A stretch of DNA of 64,000 nt from SHVO01 sp050246995. GTDB taxonomy: Bacteria; Pseudomonadota; Alphaproteobacteria; Rhodospirillales; Rhodospirillaceae. The notes below the pieces were generated by a model, which had not been told where the DNA came from, did not search any database, and saw only the letters and a program-made list of their open reading frames with translations. Within the stretch, counting starts at the first letter, position 1. Every line of letters starts with the position of its first letter. Below, piece by piece: positions 6,759 to 14,309 of the stretch. A program made the position numbers and the translations under genes. The stretch covers positions 62,001-126,000 of the forward strand of contig JBFWVA010000004.1 of assembly GCA_050246995.1 (NCBI GenBank). Direction: 5' to 3'.

Positions 6759-7877
6759 ATGCACTTCACCATCGAACGCGCCGACCTCCTCAAAACCCTC
6801 GCCCACGTGCAAAGCGTAGTCGAGCGCAAGAACACCATCCCCATCCTCCAAAACGTGTGCCTGAACGCCGACAAGGGCCGCCTGCTCATCACCGGCACGG
6901 ACATGGACATGGAGATCGTCGAGGCCGCGCCCTGCGCCGTCACCCTCGCCGGCCTCACCACCGTCTCGGCGCACACGCTTTACGATATCGTGCGCAAACT
7001 CCCCGAAGGCGCCCAGGTCGACATCAAGGCGGTGGACGGCGGCCAGATCGCCATCACCTGCGGCCGCTCGCGCTTCAAGCTCGCGTGCCTTCCGGCTGCG
7101 GATTTCCCCAGCTTCATGGGCGGCGACTTCACCCACAACTTCTCTATGCCGGCCGCCACCTTGCGCCGTCTCATCGACCGCTCCCGCTTCGCCATCTCGA
7201 CGGAGGAAACGCGCTACTACCTCAACGGCATTTATCTCCACATCGCCAAGGGGACGGATGGCCCCATGCTGCGCGCCGTTGCCACCGACGGCCACCGCCT
7301 CGCGCGCGTGGATTGCATCGCCCCCGAAGGCGCGCCCGGCATGCCCGGCATCATCGTCCCGCGAAAAACCGTCATCGAGCTGCGCAAACTGCTGGACGAC
7401 GCGGGCGAGTCCCTGGTCACCGTCCACCTGAACGACAGCAAGATCAGAGTCGATCTCGGCGAGCTCGTCCTCACCTCCAAACTCATCGATGGCACCTACC
7501 CCGATTATGAGCGCGTGGTGCCGATGTCCAACGACAAGACGCTCGAGGTCGAACGCGGCGCCCTCGCCGCGGCCACCGACCGCGTCTCCGCCATCAGCAA
7601 CGAACGCAGCCGCGCCCTGAAGCTGGAATGCGCCGGCCCGCTCATCACCCTGACGGCCACCAGCGCGGAGGCGGGCACGGCCGTGGAAGAGGTCGAAGCC
7701 AAACTCGCCGGCGACGCCATCACCATCGGCTTCAACGCGAAGTACCTCGTCGAAATCCTCGACCAGGTGACGGGCGACATCGCCCGGTTCGCCCTCACCG
7801 ATGGCGGCGGCCCAGCCCTCATCACCGACCCCACCGACGAACACGCCCTGTTCGTCCTCATGCCGATGCGGGTGTAG
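6759..7877 (+). CDS. dnaN: DNA polymerase III beta subunit (sliding clamp), element copy
   Basis: 372 residues, full length for a bacterial beta clamp with three repeated domains (about 1-120, 125-245, 250-372). Recognisable parts are MHFTIERADLLKTLAHVQSV, VERKNTIPILQNV, the domain-2 stretch AISTEETRYYLNGIYLH, DGHRLARVD, and the C-terminal ALFVLMPMRV that closes the clamp. The clamp rings DNA and tethers polymerases and repair proteins. A host dnaN must exist elsewhere, so this is a second, element-borne clamp. It lies downstream of ssb and suggests partly autonomous DNA synthesis. Confidence 0.95.
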   Translation: MHFTIERADLLKTLAHVQSVVERKNTIPILQNVCLNADKGRLLITGTDMDMEIVEAAPCAVTLAGLTTVSAHTLYDIVRKLPEGAQVDIKAVDGGQIAITCGRSRFKLACLPAADFPSFMGGDFTHNFSMPAATLRRLIDRSRFAISTEETRYYLNGIYLHIAKGTDGPMLRAVATDGHRLARVDCIAPEGAPGMPGIIVPRKTVIELRKLLDDAGESLVTVHLNDSKIRVDLGELVLTSKLIDGTYPDYERVVPMSNDKTLEVERGALAAATDRVSAISNERSRALKLECAGPLITLTATSAEAGTAVEEVEAKLAGDAITIGFNAKYLVEILDQVTGDIARFALTDGGGPALITDPTDEHALFVLMPMRV

Positions 7878-7879
7878 CG

Positions 7880-8134
7880 ATGGGGGTGCGCGCGCTCGAT
7901 GGCACAGTTTTCCGCCGCGTCTGTCCGCAGACCAATCAACTGCGCGTGGTCGTGAAGCGGCGCGAGAACTCGTTGCTGGACGCGATCGCGAACAACTTCG
8001 ACCTCAGCATTCCCTACGAAGGCCTTCTGATGTTCGAAGGCAAGCTGCGCAAGGTCGTCGGATGCCGGCGCATCGCGGAACGGCTCTTCCATGTTGTATT
8101 CGAAGCGCCGAAATCCCGGAGAGTGGCCGCATGA
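7880..8134 (+). CDS. Small hypothetical protein downstream of the clamp
   Basis: 84 residues from the ATG three bases after the dnaN stop. A longer in-frame start exists inside dnaN but is unlikely. The sequence has strand-like alternation (TNQLRVVVKRREN, LFHVVFEAPK) and three cysteines or fewer. No family recognised. Its TGA overlaps the next ATG (ATGA at 8131-8134), indicating coupled translation. Confidence 0.55.
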   Translation: MGVRALDGTVFRRVCPQTNQLRVVVKRRENSLLDAIANNFDLSIPYEGLLMFEGKLRKVVGCRRIAERLFHVVFEAPKSRRVAA

Positions 8135-8688
8135 CCTTCTCCCCGTCGCGCATCTTGGAAATCCTGAAAGGCCGCAATGGCTACGACGTCGAACGCGCCA
8201 TTGCGCATCTCGAGCGCTTGCAACGCGAAGGCTGCGTGGGCATGTCCCTGGGAACTTTCGACCCGGGCCGGGAACCGCGGTCGTGGGAGGCCTGGGCAAA
8301 GGCCTTCGCCGATCTCCACGATTGGCTTGCGAAGCGCACGCCGTCGGAGAACGCGGCCGATATCCGCGCAGGCCAGGACTTCCTGAAACTCGACGCCGCG
8401 CTGTGCGAGCGTGACCGCGCGCTAAATATGCTGGCGCAGCTTGCCGCAAAAACGCCGAGCCTTGAGGTTGAGATACGAGAGTTTTTTAAGGGGGACGCGC
8501 TTCGATATTTCGAAAATGCCCTGCATATCGCGAAGGTCATAACTGACACCTCGATCAAGAAGTCAGGTCATCCCCAAGCCGCAAACCCATCCATGGGGTG
8601 GACCTGCGGCCGATGCCGCGCGCCGGTGGCCGGTCGTTTCTCGAAATGTGATCGCTGCGGCTTGGACGGAATGCCCGATGGAGAATGA
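8131..8688 (+). CDS. Hypothetical protein with C-terminal zinc ribbon
   Basis: 185 residues. The N-terminal two thirds are helical and charged (YDVERAIAHLERLQREG, SWEAWAKAFADLHDWL). The last 35 residues contain WTCGRCRAPVAGRFSKCDRC, two CxxC pairs that form a zinc ribbon (about residues 156-175). The ribbon suggests nucleic-acid or protein binding. No overall family is recognised. It overlaps both neighbours by a few bases, so it belongs to the same transcription unit. Confidence 0.6.
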   Translation: MTFSPSRILEILKGRNGYDVERAIAHLERLQREGCVGMSLGTFDPGREPRSWEAWAKAFADLHDWLAKRTPSENAADIRAGQDFLKLDAALCERDRALNMLAQLAAKTPSLEVEIREFFKGDALRYFENALHIAKVITDTSIKKSGHPQAANPSMGWTCGRCRAPVAGRFSKCDRCGLDGMPDGE

Positions 8689-8926
8689 AAACGACAACGA
8701 CCTCGCCCTGATCGTCGGCGCTAAGGCCATCGCGAACGCCCTCGAGATCAAGGTCAAACAGTTCTACAACGCGCGCAACGCCGGCGGCCTCACCTTCGTG
8801 TGGCGTGAACCAGGGCTCGGCCTTGTGACCTCCCGCAGCGCGGTGAAAGAGTACAACCGCGCCCGCGCCACGGGCCAGAAACCCGCTGAAACCGCGGCTC
8901 CGAAGGCCCTGGACAACGCGGCCTGA
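8678..8926 (+). CDS. Small helix-turn-helix protein, possible excisionase
   Basis: 82 residues from the ATG at 8678 (MENENDNDL). An upstream in-frame ATG at 8648 is less likely. The core LIVGAKAIANALEIKVKQFY followed by TFVWREPGLGLVTSRSAVKE has the winged helix-turn-helix layout of excisionase and Nu1-like proteins, in which the last part loads a tRNA-like position with a conserved Ser-Arg. It sits directly before the integrase, the usual place for a recombination directionality factor. That role is inference. Confidence 0.6.
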   Translation: MENENDNDLALIVGAKAIANALEIKVKQFYNARNAGGLTFVWREPGLGLVTSRSAVKEYNRARATGQKPAETAAPKALDNAA

Positions 8927-8945
8927 GCGGCAGCATCCTTGACCC

Positions 8946-10253
8946 ATGGCCACCATCGACAAAATCGAACGCGCGAATAAGGACGGCTCCAAATCCGTCC
9001 GCTGGCGCGTGCGCTGGGTCGATACCGACGGCAAGCGCCGGAACCGCAAGTTCAAGACGAGGAAGGCCGCCGATAGCAAGTTGGCCAAGGTCGCCTATCG
9101 TCTCGATGCCGGGTTGAAGGCCGAGGGCGGCACAACTCAATTGGTCATCGAAGCCGTGCAGGCCTGGGTCGACGGCATCGAAGCGCTGGTGAAGTCCGGC
9201 AAGCGCGAACGCTCGACCTTGAAACAATACGACGAGCACCGCCGTCTGCACATTGCCTCGGACGAGATCGCGCGGCTCGAGATGCGCAAGCTGACGGCGC
9301 CCGACTGCGTCGCCTTCGCCAAGCGCCTGCAGGTGAAACTCTCCGACGCCATGGCGCGCAAGGTGCTCACGTCCTTCAAGTCAGCCATGGACGAAGCGGT
9401 GCGCGCCGGCCACCTGACGGTGAACCCGGCGGAACAGGTCTCCATCGACGGCCGCGATCGCAGGCTGTTGTCGGCGGAGGATGCCGAGAAAGCCGAGAAG
9501 GCGGCCATCCCCGACCTTCATCTGGTGAAGGCCATCATGGAAGCCGCGGCCGAGCTCGCGGCCGATGACAAGGGCCGCGCGCTCGCCATGTTCTCGCTGT
9601 TCACCTTCGCGGGCTTGCGCGCGTCCGAACTGCGCGGCTTGCCGCTTCAGAACCTTCTCGTGTTCCACAACGCGCCGGTGGTGAAGATCCGCCAGCGCGC
9701 CGACACATGGAACCGCATCGGCCCGCCGAAATCGAAAGCCGCCTATCGCACGATCCCGCTCGGCCCCATGGCCGTGGAAGCCTTGCGCGCCTGGTGCGCA
9801 CACATCACCGGCAGCGCCGAGCGCCTGGTGTTCGCGACGGAAGACGGCAAGCCCTACAGCTACACCCACATCTATCGGCACGTGCTGATTCCGGTGATGG
9901 AGCGCGCCGCCAAGAAACTCGCCGCGCAGAACGGCGGCGCGGCCGCCATGGTGAGTTTTAAGCCGAAGGTGGACAACGCCGGCCAGCCCATCGTGCGCGA
10001 CGGCGGCCACTTCGCGGGACCTTATTGCCCAGTGCTGCTGCACCCGACCTGGAGCTTCCACGAAATGCGCCATGTGGCCGCCAGCTTGTGGATTGCCGGC
10101 GGAGCGAACCCGAAGCTCATCCAGAAGCGCATGGGCCACAGCAAGCTGCAAACCACCATGGATATCTACGGCCACCTTTGGGAGGACGTGGAAGACGACA
10201 TCGCCATGGCCACCAGCGCCGAAGCGCGCGTCTTCAATGCGAGGAAGGATTAG
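8946..10253 (+). CDS. int: Tyrosine-type site-specific integrase
   Basis: 435 residues. There is an N-terminal arm-binding region (about 1-70, basic, SVRWRVRWVDTDGKRRNRKF), a core-binding domain (about 70-190) and a catalytic domain. Catalytic residues are visible: Arg in FAGLRASELRGL (about 227), the HEMRHVAA box (about 372-379), GHSKLQTT with its His, and the nucleophile Tyr in MDIYGHLWE (about 407). It cuts and joins the element at the host attachment site. It lies about 300 bases from the 3' end of tRNA-Phe, the presumed target. Some 30 extra residues precede the HxxR box. Confidence 0.93.
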   Translation: MATIDKIERANKDGSKSVRWRVRWVDTDGKRRNRKFKTRKAADSKLAKVAYRLDAGLKAEGGTTQLVIEAVQAWVDGIEALVKSGKRERSTLKQYDEHRRLHIASDEIARLEMRKLTAPDCVAFAKRLQVKLSDAMARKVLTSFKSAMDEAVRAGHLTVNPAEQVSIDGRDRRLLSAEDAEKAEKAAIPDLHLVKAIMEAAAELAADDKGRALAMFSLFTFAGLRASELRGLPLQNLLVFHNAPVVKIRQRADTWNRIGPPKSKAAYRTIPLGPMAVEALRAWCAHITGSAERLVFATEDGKPYSYTHIYRHVLIPVMERAAKKLAAQNGGAAAMVSFKPKVDNAGQPIVRDGGHFAGPYCPVLLHPTWSFHEMRHVAASLWIAGGANPKLIQKRMGHSKLQTTMDIYGHLWEDVEDDIAMATSAEARVFNARKD

Positions 10254-10255
10254 CG

Positions 10256-10399
10256 ATGGCCCGCAAACGCGCGCCGAAAAAATCCACCCGTGTCTTGCCG
10301 AGCGGCCGGCAGAAGGAAGCTTCCGAACATGCGCACTGCAAGGCCGATCACGCCGCGATGAAGCGGGTCTATGAGCCTGCGCGGAAGAAAACGCGATAG
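10256..10399 (+). CDS. Very small basic protein after the integrase
   Basis: 47 residues starting MARKRAPKKSTRVLPSG and ending PARKKTR. It is strongly basic with one cysteine (HAHCKADH). The ATG lies three bases after the integrase TAG. It could be a DNA-binding accessory factor, but its small size leaves it uncertain that it is expressed. Confidence 0.4.
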   Translation: MARKRAPKKSTRVLPSGRQKEASEHAHCKADHAAMKRVYEPARKKTR

Positions 10400-10416
10400 A
10401 ACACCGCGCGAACTCG

Positions 10417-10502
10417 CGGGACCATTTCGGGACCACCTAATCGCCGGTACTCGCCAGAAAACCCAGGAAAACATGGGTTATTCGAAGGAACGCGGGACCA
10501 CC
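10417..10502 (+). repeat. Three direct copies of CGGGACCA, possible integrase arm sites
   Basis: CGGGACCA occurs at 10417-10424, CGGGACCACC at 10428-10437 and again at 10493-10502, all in the same orientation between the integrase region and tRNA-Phe. Between the second and third copies, AACCCA and TGGGTT form an inverted pair (about 10460-10480). Repeats in this position are usual for arm-type integrase binding sites. The role is inferred. Confidence 0.45.
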
Positions 10503-10566
10503 CGAAAAGCGCAAAAAAACGAACGCGGAACGCGCTCTAACTATTTGATTTCAAATTGAAAAAGAA

Positions 10567-10642
10567 TGGTGCCCGGAGCCGGAGTTGAACCAGCGACACG
10601 CGGATTTTCAATCCGCTGCTCTACCAACTGAGCTATCCGGGC
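10567..10642 (-). tRNA. tRNA-Phe(GAA), probable attachment site of the element
   Basis: A 76-nt cloverleaf on the - strand. It has the 5' half GCCCGGATAGCTCAGTTGG, anticodon GAA (complement of 10607-10609) in loop TTGAAAA, T loop TTCAACT and an encoded CCA at 10567-10569. Its 3' end points towards the integrase, the normal geometry when an element has inserted at the 3' end of a tRNA and restored it. The matching duplicated 3' end should lie at the left boundary, outside this window. Confidence 0.97.
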
Positions 10643-10892
10643 ACGGAGGCGGACCTCTTGGAGAGGGGCGCTTTATATTAGAGAAGACGGCGGGTGTCTA
10701 GACGCCGGTTTTAGCCCTAAGAACTTGAGGAAACAGCTCTTTTTTCGGGGCTAGGCCGGATCCTTAAGCCCCGGGCTGGGCTCGAAGGGCGTCCCGGGGG
10801 ACAGGCACTGGCTTGGTGGCGGCGAGGCTGAAGGCGGCGACGAACGTCAAGTCGAAGGGGAATTCGAGCGGCGTGGCCGAGCGGCGTTCATC

Positions 10893-11114
10893 CTAAGTGT
10901 CCTCTTCGCCCTGCCGCGGCGCATCGGCTGGGGATTCCCCGGTCTCGACGCGATAGCGCTCGGTGAACCACGCACCAAGATCGATCTCGGCGCAGCGCAA
11001 CGAACAGAAGGGCCTGTAGCGCGCTTGCACGGGCGCGCCGCAGCGTGCGCACTTAGCGGCCATCACGCGCACCGCCGGAGGTTTGTCATCTGGAGAAGTC
11101 GAATCTGTCGTCAT
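10893..11114 (-). CDS. yacG: DNA gyrase inhibitor YacG
   Basis: 73 residues. The central zinc-binding unit is clear: KCARCGAPV then RPFCSLRCAEIDLGAWF (cysteines at about 22, 25, 38 and 42). The tail WFTERYRVETGESPAD is followed by an acidic end. YacG binds GyrB and inhibits its DNA binding (shown in E. coli). It lies upstream of tRNA-Phe on the same strand. The 250 bases between it and the tRNA hold no convincing gene. Confidence 0.92.
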   Translation of the reverse strand: MTTDSTSPDDKPPAVRVMAAKCARCGAPVQARYRPFCSLRCAEIDLGAWFTERYRVETGESPADAPRQGEEDT

Positions 11115-11476
11115 TGCGGGTATTTCGGGTCAATCCCTAGGTAACGTCAAGTCGAGCTTATACTTTCGGTCTAAAGCCCCCTAAACGACCGCGCCCGCGC
11201 TCATACCCCTCCTCACATGCCTCCTTGCGCCTGCTCGCCTAGGATTTGCGTCATGACAAACCATCACGCAGATACCAAGTGCGGCCGCGCTTTCACCAGC
11301 CCGGGCACTACACGCCGGAGCGGCTCTTTTGAGTACGACCGCAGCACATGCGGCCGACGGCGCTTTTCTCCCCGCCGATGCTTTCGGAACGCTCGTGGGT
11401 GCCACCGGCTACGTGGACGCTGGCCTTTCCCAAACGCTTGGACATTTTGCCGCGCACGGCGGCCGAGCCCAATACG
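11115..11476. other. Intergenic region between yacG and an outer-membrane gene
   Basis: About 360 bases with divergent genes on either side, so promoters for both are expected here. Open frames exist on both strands but have low-complexity serine/arginine text, overlap each other and match nothing. The 13-base sequence AACGTCAAGTCGA at 11143-11155 is repeated exactly at 10843-10855, on the other side of yacG and 300 bases away. No RNA gene was recognised. Confidence 0.5.
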
Positions 11477-12280
11477 ATGACCCCTTTTTCGCGCATTTCA
11501 GGATGTCTGGTGTTGGGACTAATGCTTCCTCTATCCGCACACGCGGAAGAAGCTGAACGCGCGTTCTCTCCCGACCGGCCAAGTTTCACCGGCAGCCCTT
11601 ACACACTCGACCAAGGACGGTTTCAGTTCGAGATGACCTTAAGCTCGTTCACTAGCGATAGGTCGGGCGACCAGAAGATGAAGACAATTGGAACCGGCGC
11701 GTCCACCCTACGCTGGGGCGTTACCGATGACGTTGAAATGCAACTCGCATTCGGCGGTCTGGTCGTAGAGAAAGCACAAACACCCCTTGAGCGGAACCGT
11801 TCGACGTCCGTAGGCGACGTGTCCATAAGCTCAAAGGTGAATTTCTGGGGCAATGACTCGGGCCAATCCGCACTCGGAATGATCCCTTATATCTCCGTGC
11901 CGACGTCAACGCCGGCTTCGGAGAGACGCAAAGTCACGGGCGGGGTAGCCTTTCCCCTCGCGCTCGCGCTTCCGGGGGGCATTTCATTCGGATTACAGGC
12001 CGGCCTAGAGATGAACCCGAATGACAGCGGGAATGGTTACGGCGCCGTCATCAATAATTCCGCAATCGCCGGGATCAATCTAACGCCGAAGATCGGCGGC
12101 TATATCGAGATATTCAACGTCAAGGACACACGCGCCGGAAACCCGTGGGAGAATGCCGCGGGACTGGGGCTTAGCTACCGCGTCACGGACAATGTTCAAT
12201 TCGATACCGGTGTGAATGTGGGCCTAAGCGATGCCGCGGACGATCTCGCGTTATTTTTTGGCGTTGCCGTTCGGCTTTAA
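11477..12280 (+). CDS. Outer-membrane channel-like protein (phenol-degradation MetA type)
   Basis: 267 residues from the ATG at 11477, chosen because it gives a clean signal peptide (ISGCLVLGLMLPLSAHA, cleaved before EEAERAF). The frame is open further upstream. The mature part starts with RPSFTGSPYTLDQGRFQFE, alternates strands (LRWGVTDDVEMQLAFGG, VSISSKVNFWG, GLSYRVTDNVQFDTGVNVG) and ends in hydrophobic VAVRL, fitting a beta barrel of the transporter/MetA-like family. Codon use looks less GC-rich than its neighbours. It interrupts rng and yacG, which often lie side by side in alphaproteobacteria, so it may be an insertion. Confidence 0.7.
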   Translation: MTPFSRISGCLVLGLMLPLSAHAEEAERAFSPDRPSFTGSPYTLDQGRFQFEMTLSSFTSDRSGDQKMKTIGTGASTLRWGVTDDVEMQLAFGGLVVEKAQTPLERNRSTSVGDVSISSKVNFWGNDSGQSALGMIPYISVPTSTPASERRKVTGGVAFPLALALPGGISFGLQAGLEMNPNDSGNGYGAVINNSAIAGINLTPKIGGYIEIFNVKDTRAGNPWENAAGLGLSYRVTDNVQFDTGVNVGLSDAADDLALFFGVAVRL

Positions 12281-12284
12281 CGGC

Positions 12285-13418
12285 TTATGCGGCGGGCCGA
12301 ACGTCGATTTGCTCACGCTTGAAGTCGGCGCGAGGCAGGATCTGGATCTCGGTCTTGGTAAGGTCACGCGCCTCGTTCACCGCGCGGGTGAGCGGCCCTT
12401 GCAACAGCGCGCCTACATCGGGCGCAACGTTGAGCGTCCATTTGGGTGTTCCGCTTTTTGACGCCGCCCGTACGACGGAGCGCAGCCCACGATACGCGAC
12501 GCTCGCGGCGCTGAGTTCGCCCTTGTCCATCAGCGCGTCGACAAGAGATAGCCCCATCCGTTGGCGCGTCATCTCAAGGAGGCCAAGAGACGTGAGCCCC
12601 ACGACTTGCGCCGGGTTGGGGTCGGCCGCCAAGGCTTTTGTGAGGATGCGCGGCAGCGCGGCCCGCGCCTTCGTTGGTATGATATCGATGAGAATGTGTC
12701 CCGCGACATTGCGGCGGCGCAGTTCCAAGGCGACGGCCGTCATGGCCTCGAAATTGGCGCGCGCCGGATCGGCACCGCCCGAATTCACGTCGATGACGGT
12801 CAGCGCCCGTGTGTGCTCAATGATGATCGAGCCGCCGGACGGCAGTTTTACCTCGGGCCGCAGCGCGGCCTCGATGGCTTCTTCTACGCCGAAAGCCATG
12901 AACAGATCGGCCTCGGCGGAATGAGATTCAACCGGCGTGTCGGCCTCCAGCAGAGCCCGCACCCGCGCGACCTCGCGCAGGGGCTGGCAGATTATCGCGC
13001 GGATCCCCGCGCCGTAACGCGCCATCCACTCAACGACCGGTTCGGGAGCCGGCGCCGCGAGCAACGGCAGCTTCGCACCCGGTGCGATCACGGCTTTAAC
13101 CGCTTTAAGGTCCGCGCCCTTGCCGGGACGCGGCGGCGCCGTGATCGTGACACCAATCGCACTGCCTTCGGGCGGCGGTAATTTAATGTGGAGGACACCG
13201 GGCAACGCCTCGCCGTAATCGACAAAGACCGCTCCCGTCCCCGGCACCGGCGCTTTGACGCGCCCGTAATAGATGGCGCCCGGCTGCACATCACCATCAC
13301 GGCGATGAATAACGGCAAGCACGACTTCATCTGCGAGCAGGGCGTAGCGCGTTTCGCCCGGCGAGCGCGCCACCAGGATCGTGTCGGGTTGCGGACTGCG
13401 GGTGTCTTGCTCAGACAT
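12285..13418 (-). CDS. rng: Ribonuclease E/G family protein
   Basis: 377 residues, much shorter than E. coli RNase G or E but typical of the short alphaproteobacterial form. After an S1-like N-terminus (QPGAIYYGRVKAPVPGTGAVFVDYGE, split here around residues 44-70) comes the catalytic core. ALTVIDVNSGG carries the first metal-binding Asp (about 216), and AGHILIDIIPTKAR the second (about 249). The CPxC zinc link of E. coli RNase E is not visible. The enzyme cuts single-stranded RNA in mRNA and rRNA processing. It lies three bases after the GT2 gene, in the same direction. Confidence 0.85.
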   Translation of the reverse strand: MSEQDTRSPQPDTILVARSPGETRYALLADEVVLAVIHRRDGDVQPGAIYYGRVKAPVPGTGAVFVDYGEALPGVLHIKLPPPEGSAIGVTITAPPRPGKGADLKAVKAVIAPGAKLPLLAAPAPEPVVEWMARYGAGIRAIICQPLREVARVRALLEADTPVESHSAEADLFMAFGVEEAIEAALRPEVKLPSGGSIIIEHTRALTVIDVNSGGADPARANFEAMTAVALELRRRNVAGHILIDIIPTKARAALPRILTKALAADPNPAQVVGLTSLGLLEMTRQRMGLSLVDALMDKGELSAASVAYRGLRSVVRAASKSGTPKWTLNVAPDVGALLQGPLTRAVNEARDLTKTEIQILPRADFKREQIDVRPAA

Positions 13419-13421
13419 TCA

Positions 13422-14309
13422 TCAACGTTCTTCGTAAGGGAAGTAACGGTTTTGCTCGTAGTCGAAGGCAATAGTCTTGATGCCGGTGCGCTGATGATCG
13501 GCGATCAGGTTTGAAATCCCCATCGTCGCGAGTTTCTTGGCTACGACCCGCTCACCCAACTTTTGCACGTCCGTGGGTATGACGGGCGAATAGCGCTGCA
13601 GCACCTTCACGCATTCATCGCGGTAGAGATCGCGGCTCACCATCGCTTTGTTGGTACCCTGGATGCGGTAGATCCCCAGCGGCGCCGGCACGATGTAAAG
13701 GTCCGTCTTCATCATGAATCGGGCCCAGAGTTCGAAATCGCCGGCGAGTTTCAGCGTATGGTCGAAGGACGCGCCCACCGAATCCCATAACGAACGCCGC
13801 CAGAAGGTGCAGTCCTGCACGATCCATCCCGTGGATGGCAGGCCGAGCGTGCGGATGTGCTCGCCGTTGAAGAAACCCCAGTTATCGACGCCGGCCAGAA
13901 TTGTCGTTTTTACAACCGTCCCGTCTTTGCGCGCCTGCATGGGGAAGCGTGAGGTGATGAATTGCACCTCCGGCAATTGATCGAAGATATCGAGCACGGT
14001 CTGGATCGCCCACGGCGCGAGCTGATCGTCGGAGTTCAGCCAGCCCATGTAGGGCGCGTCCGATTTCGCGAACCCCTGCTCGATGGCATGATACATGCCC
14101 TCGTCTTTCTGCGACTGCCAGTGCGCGAGTTTGCCCGCGTAGCCCTTGATGATATCGACGGAATTGTCGGTTGAGCCGCCGTCCATCACGACATAGTCGA
14201 CCCGGTCGAAACCTTTCGCATGCACGATCGAACGCATGCAGTCGTCGAGATAGGCGCCGTAATTGAAGTTCGTCGTGACCATGCAGAGGCGGTTCGTCAT
14301 AGCGGTCAC
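13422..14309 (-). CDS. Glycosyltransferase family 2
   Basis: 295 residues. The GT-A fold is visible: N-terminal LCMVTTNFNYGAYLDDCM, the nucleotide-binding VVMDGGSTDNSVDII (about 41-55), the DxD-like WLNSDDQLAP (about 90-99), and the acceptor region LAGDFELWARF near residue 192. Such enzymes transfer a sugar from a nucleotide donor, often for capsule, O-antigen or exopolysaccharide. The GTG start overlaps the upstream stop (GTGA). An internal ATG three codons later is an alternative. It is co-directional with the HAD-fold gene, so the pair probably acts on one glycan. Confidence 0.88.
   Translation of the reverse strand: MTAMTNRLCMVTTNFNYGAYLDDCMRSIVHAKGFDRVDYVVMDGGSTDNSVDIIKGYAGKLAHWQSQKDEGMYHAIEQGFAKSDAPYMGWLNSDDQLAPWAIQTVLDIFDQLPEVQFITSRFPMQARKDGTVVKTTILAGVDNWGFFNGEHIRTLGLPSTGWIVQDCTFWRRSLWDSVGASFDHTLKLAGDFELWARFMMKTDLYIVPAPLGIYRIQGTNKAMVSRDLYRDECVKVLQRYSPVIPTDVQKLGERVVAKKLATMGISNLIADHQRTGIKTIAFDYEQNRYFPYEER

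Noticed and set aside
11181..11589. Small ORFs between yacG and the outer-membrane gene, considered as maf or infA remnants
   Set aside because: Neither shows Maf or IF1 motifs, and they overlap each other on opposite strands.
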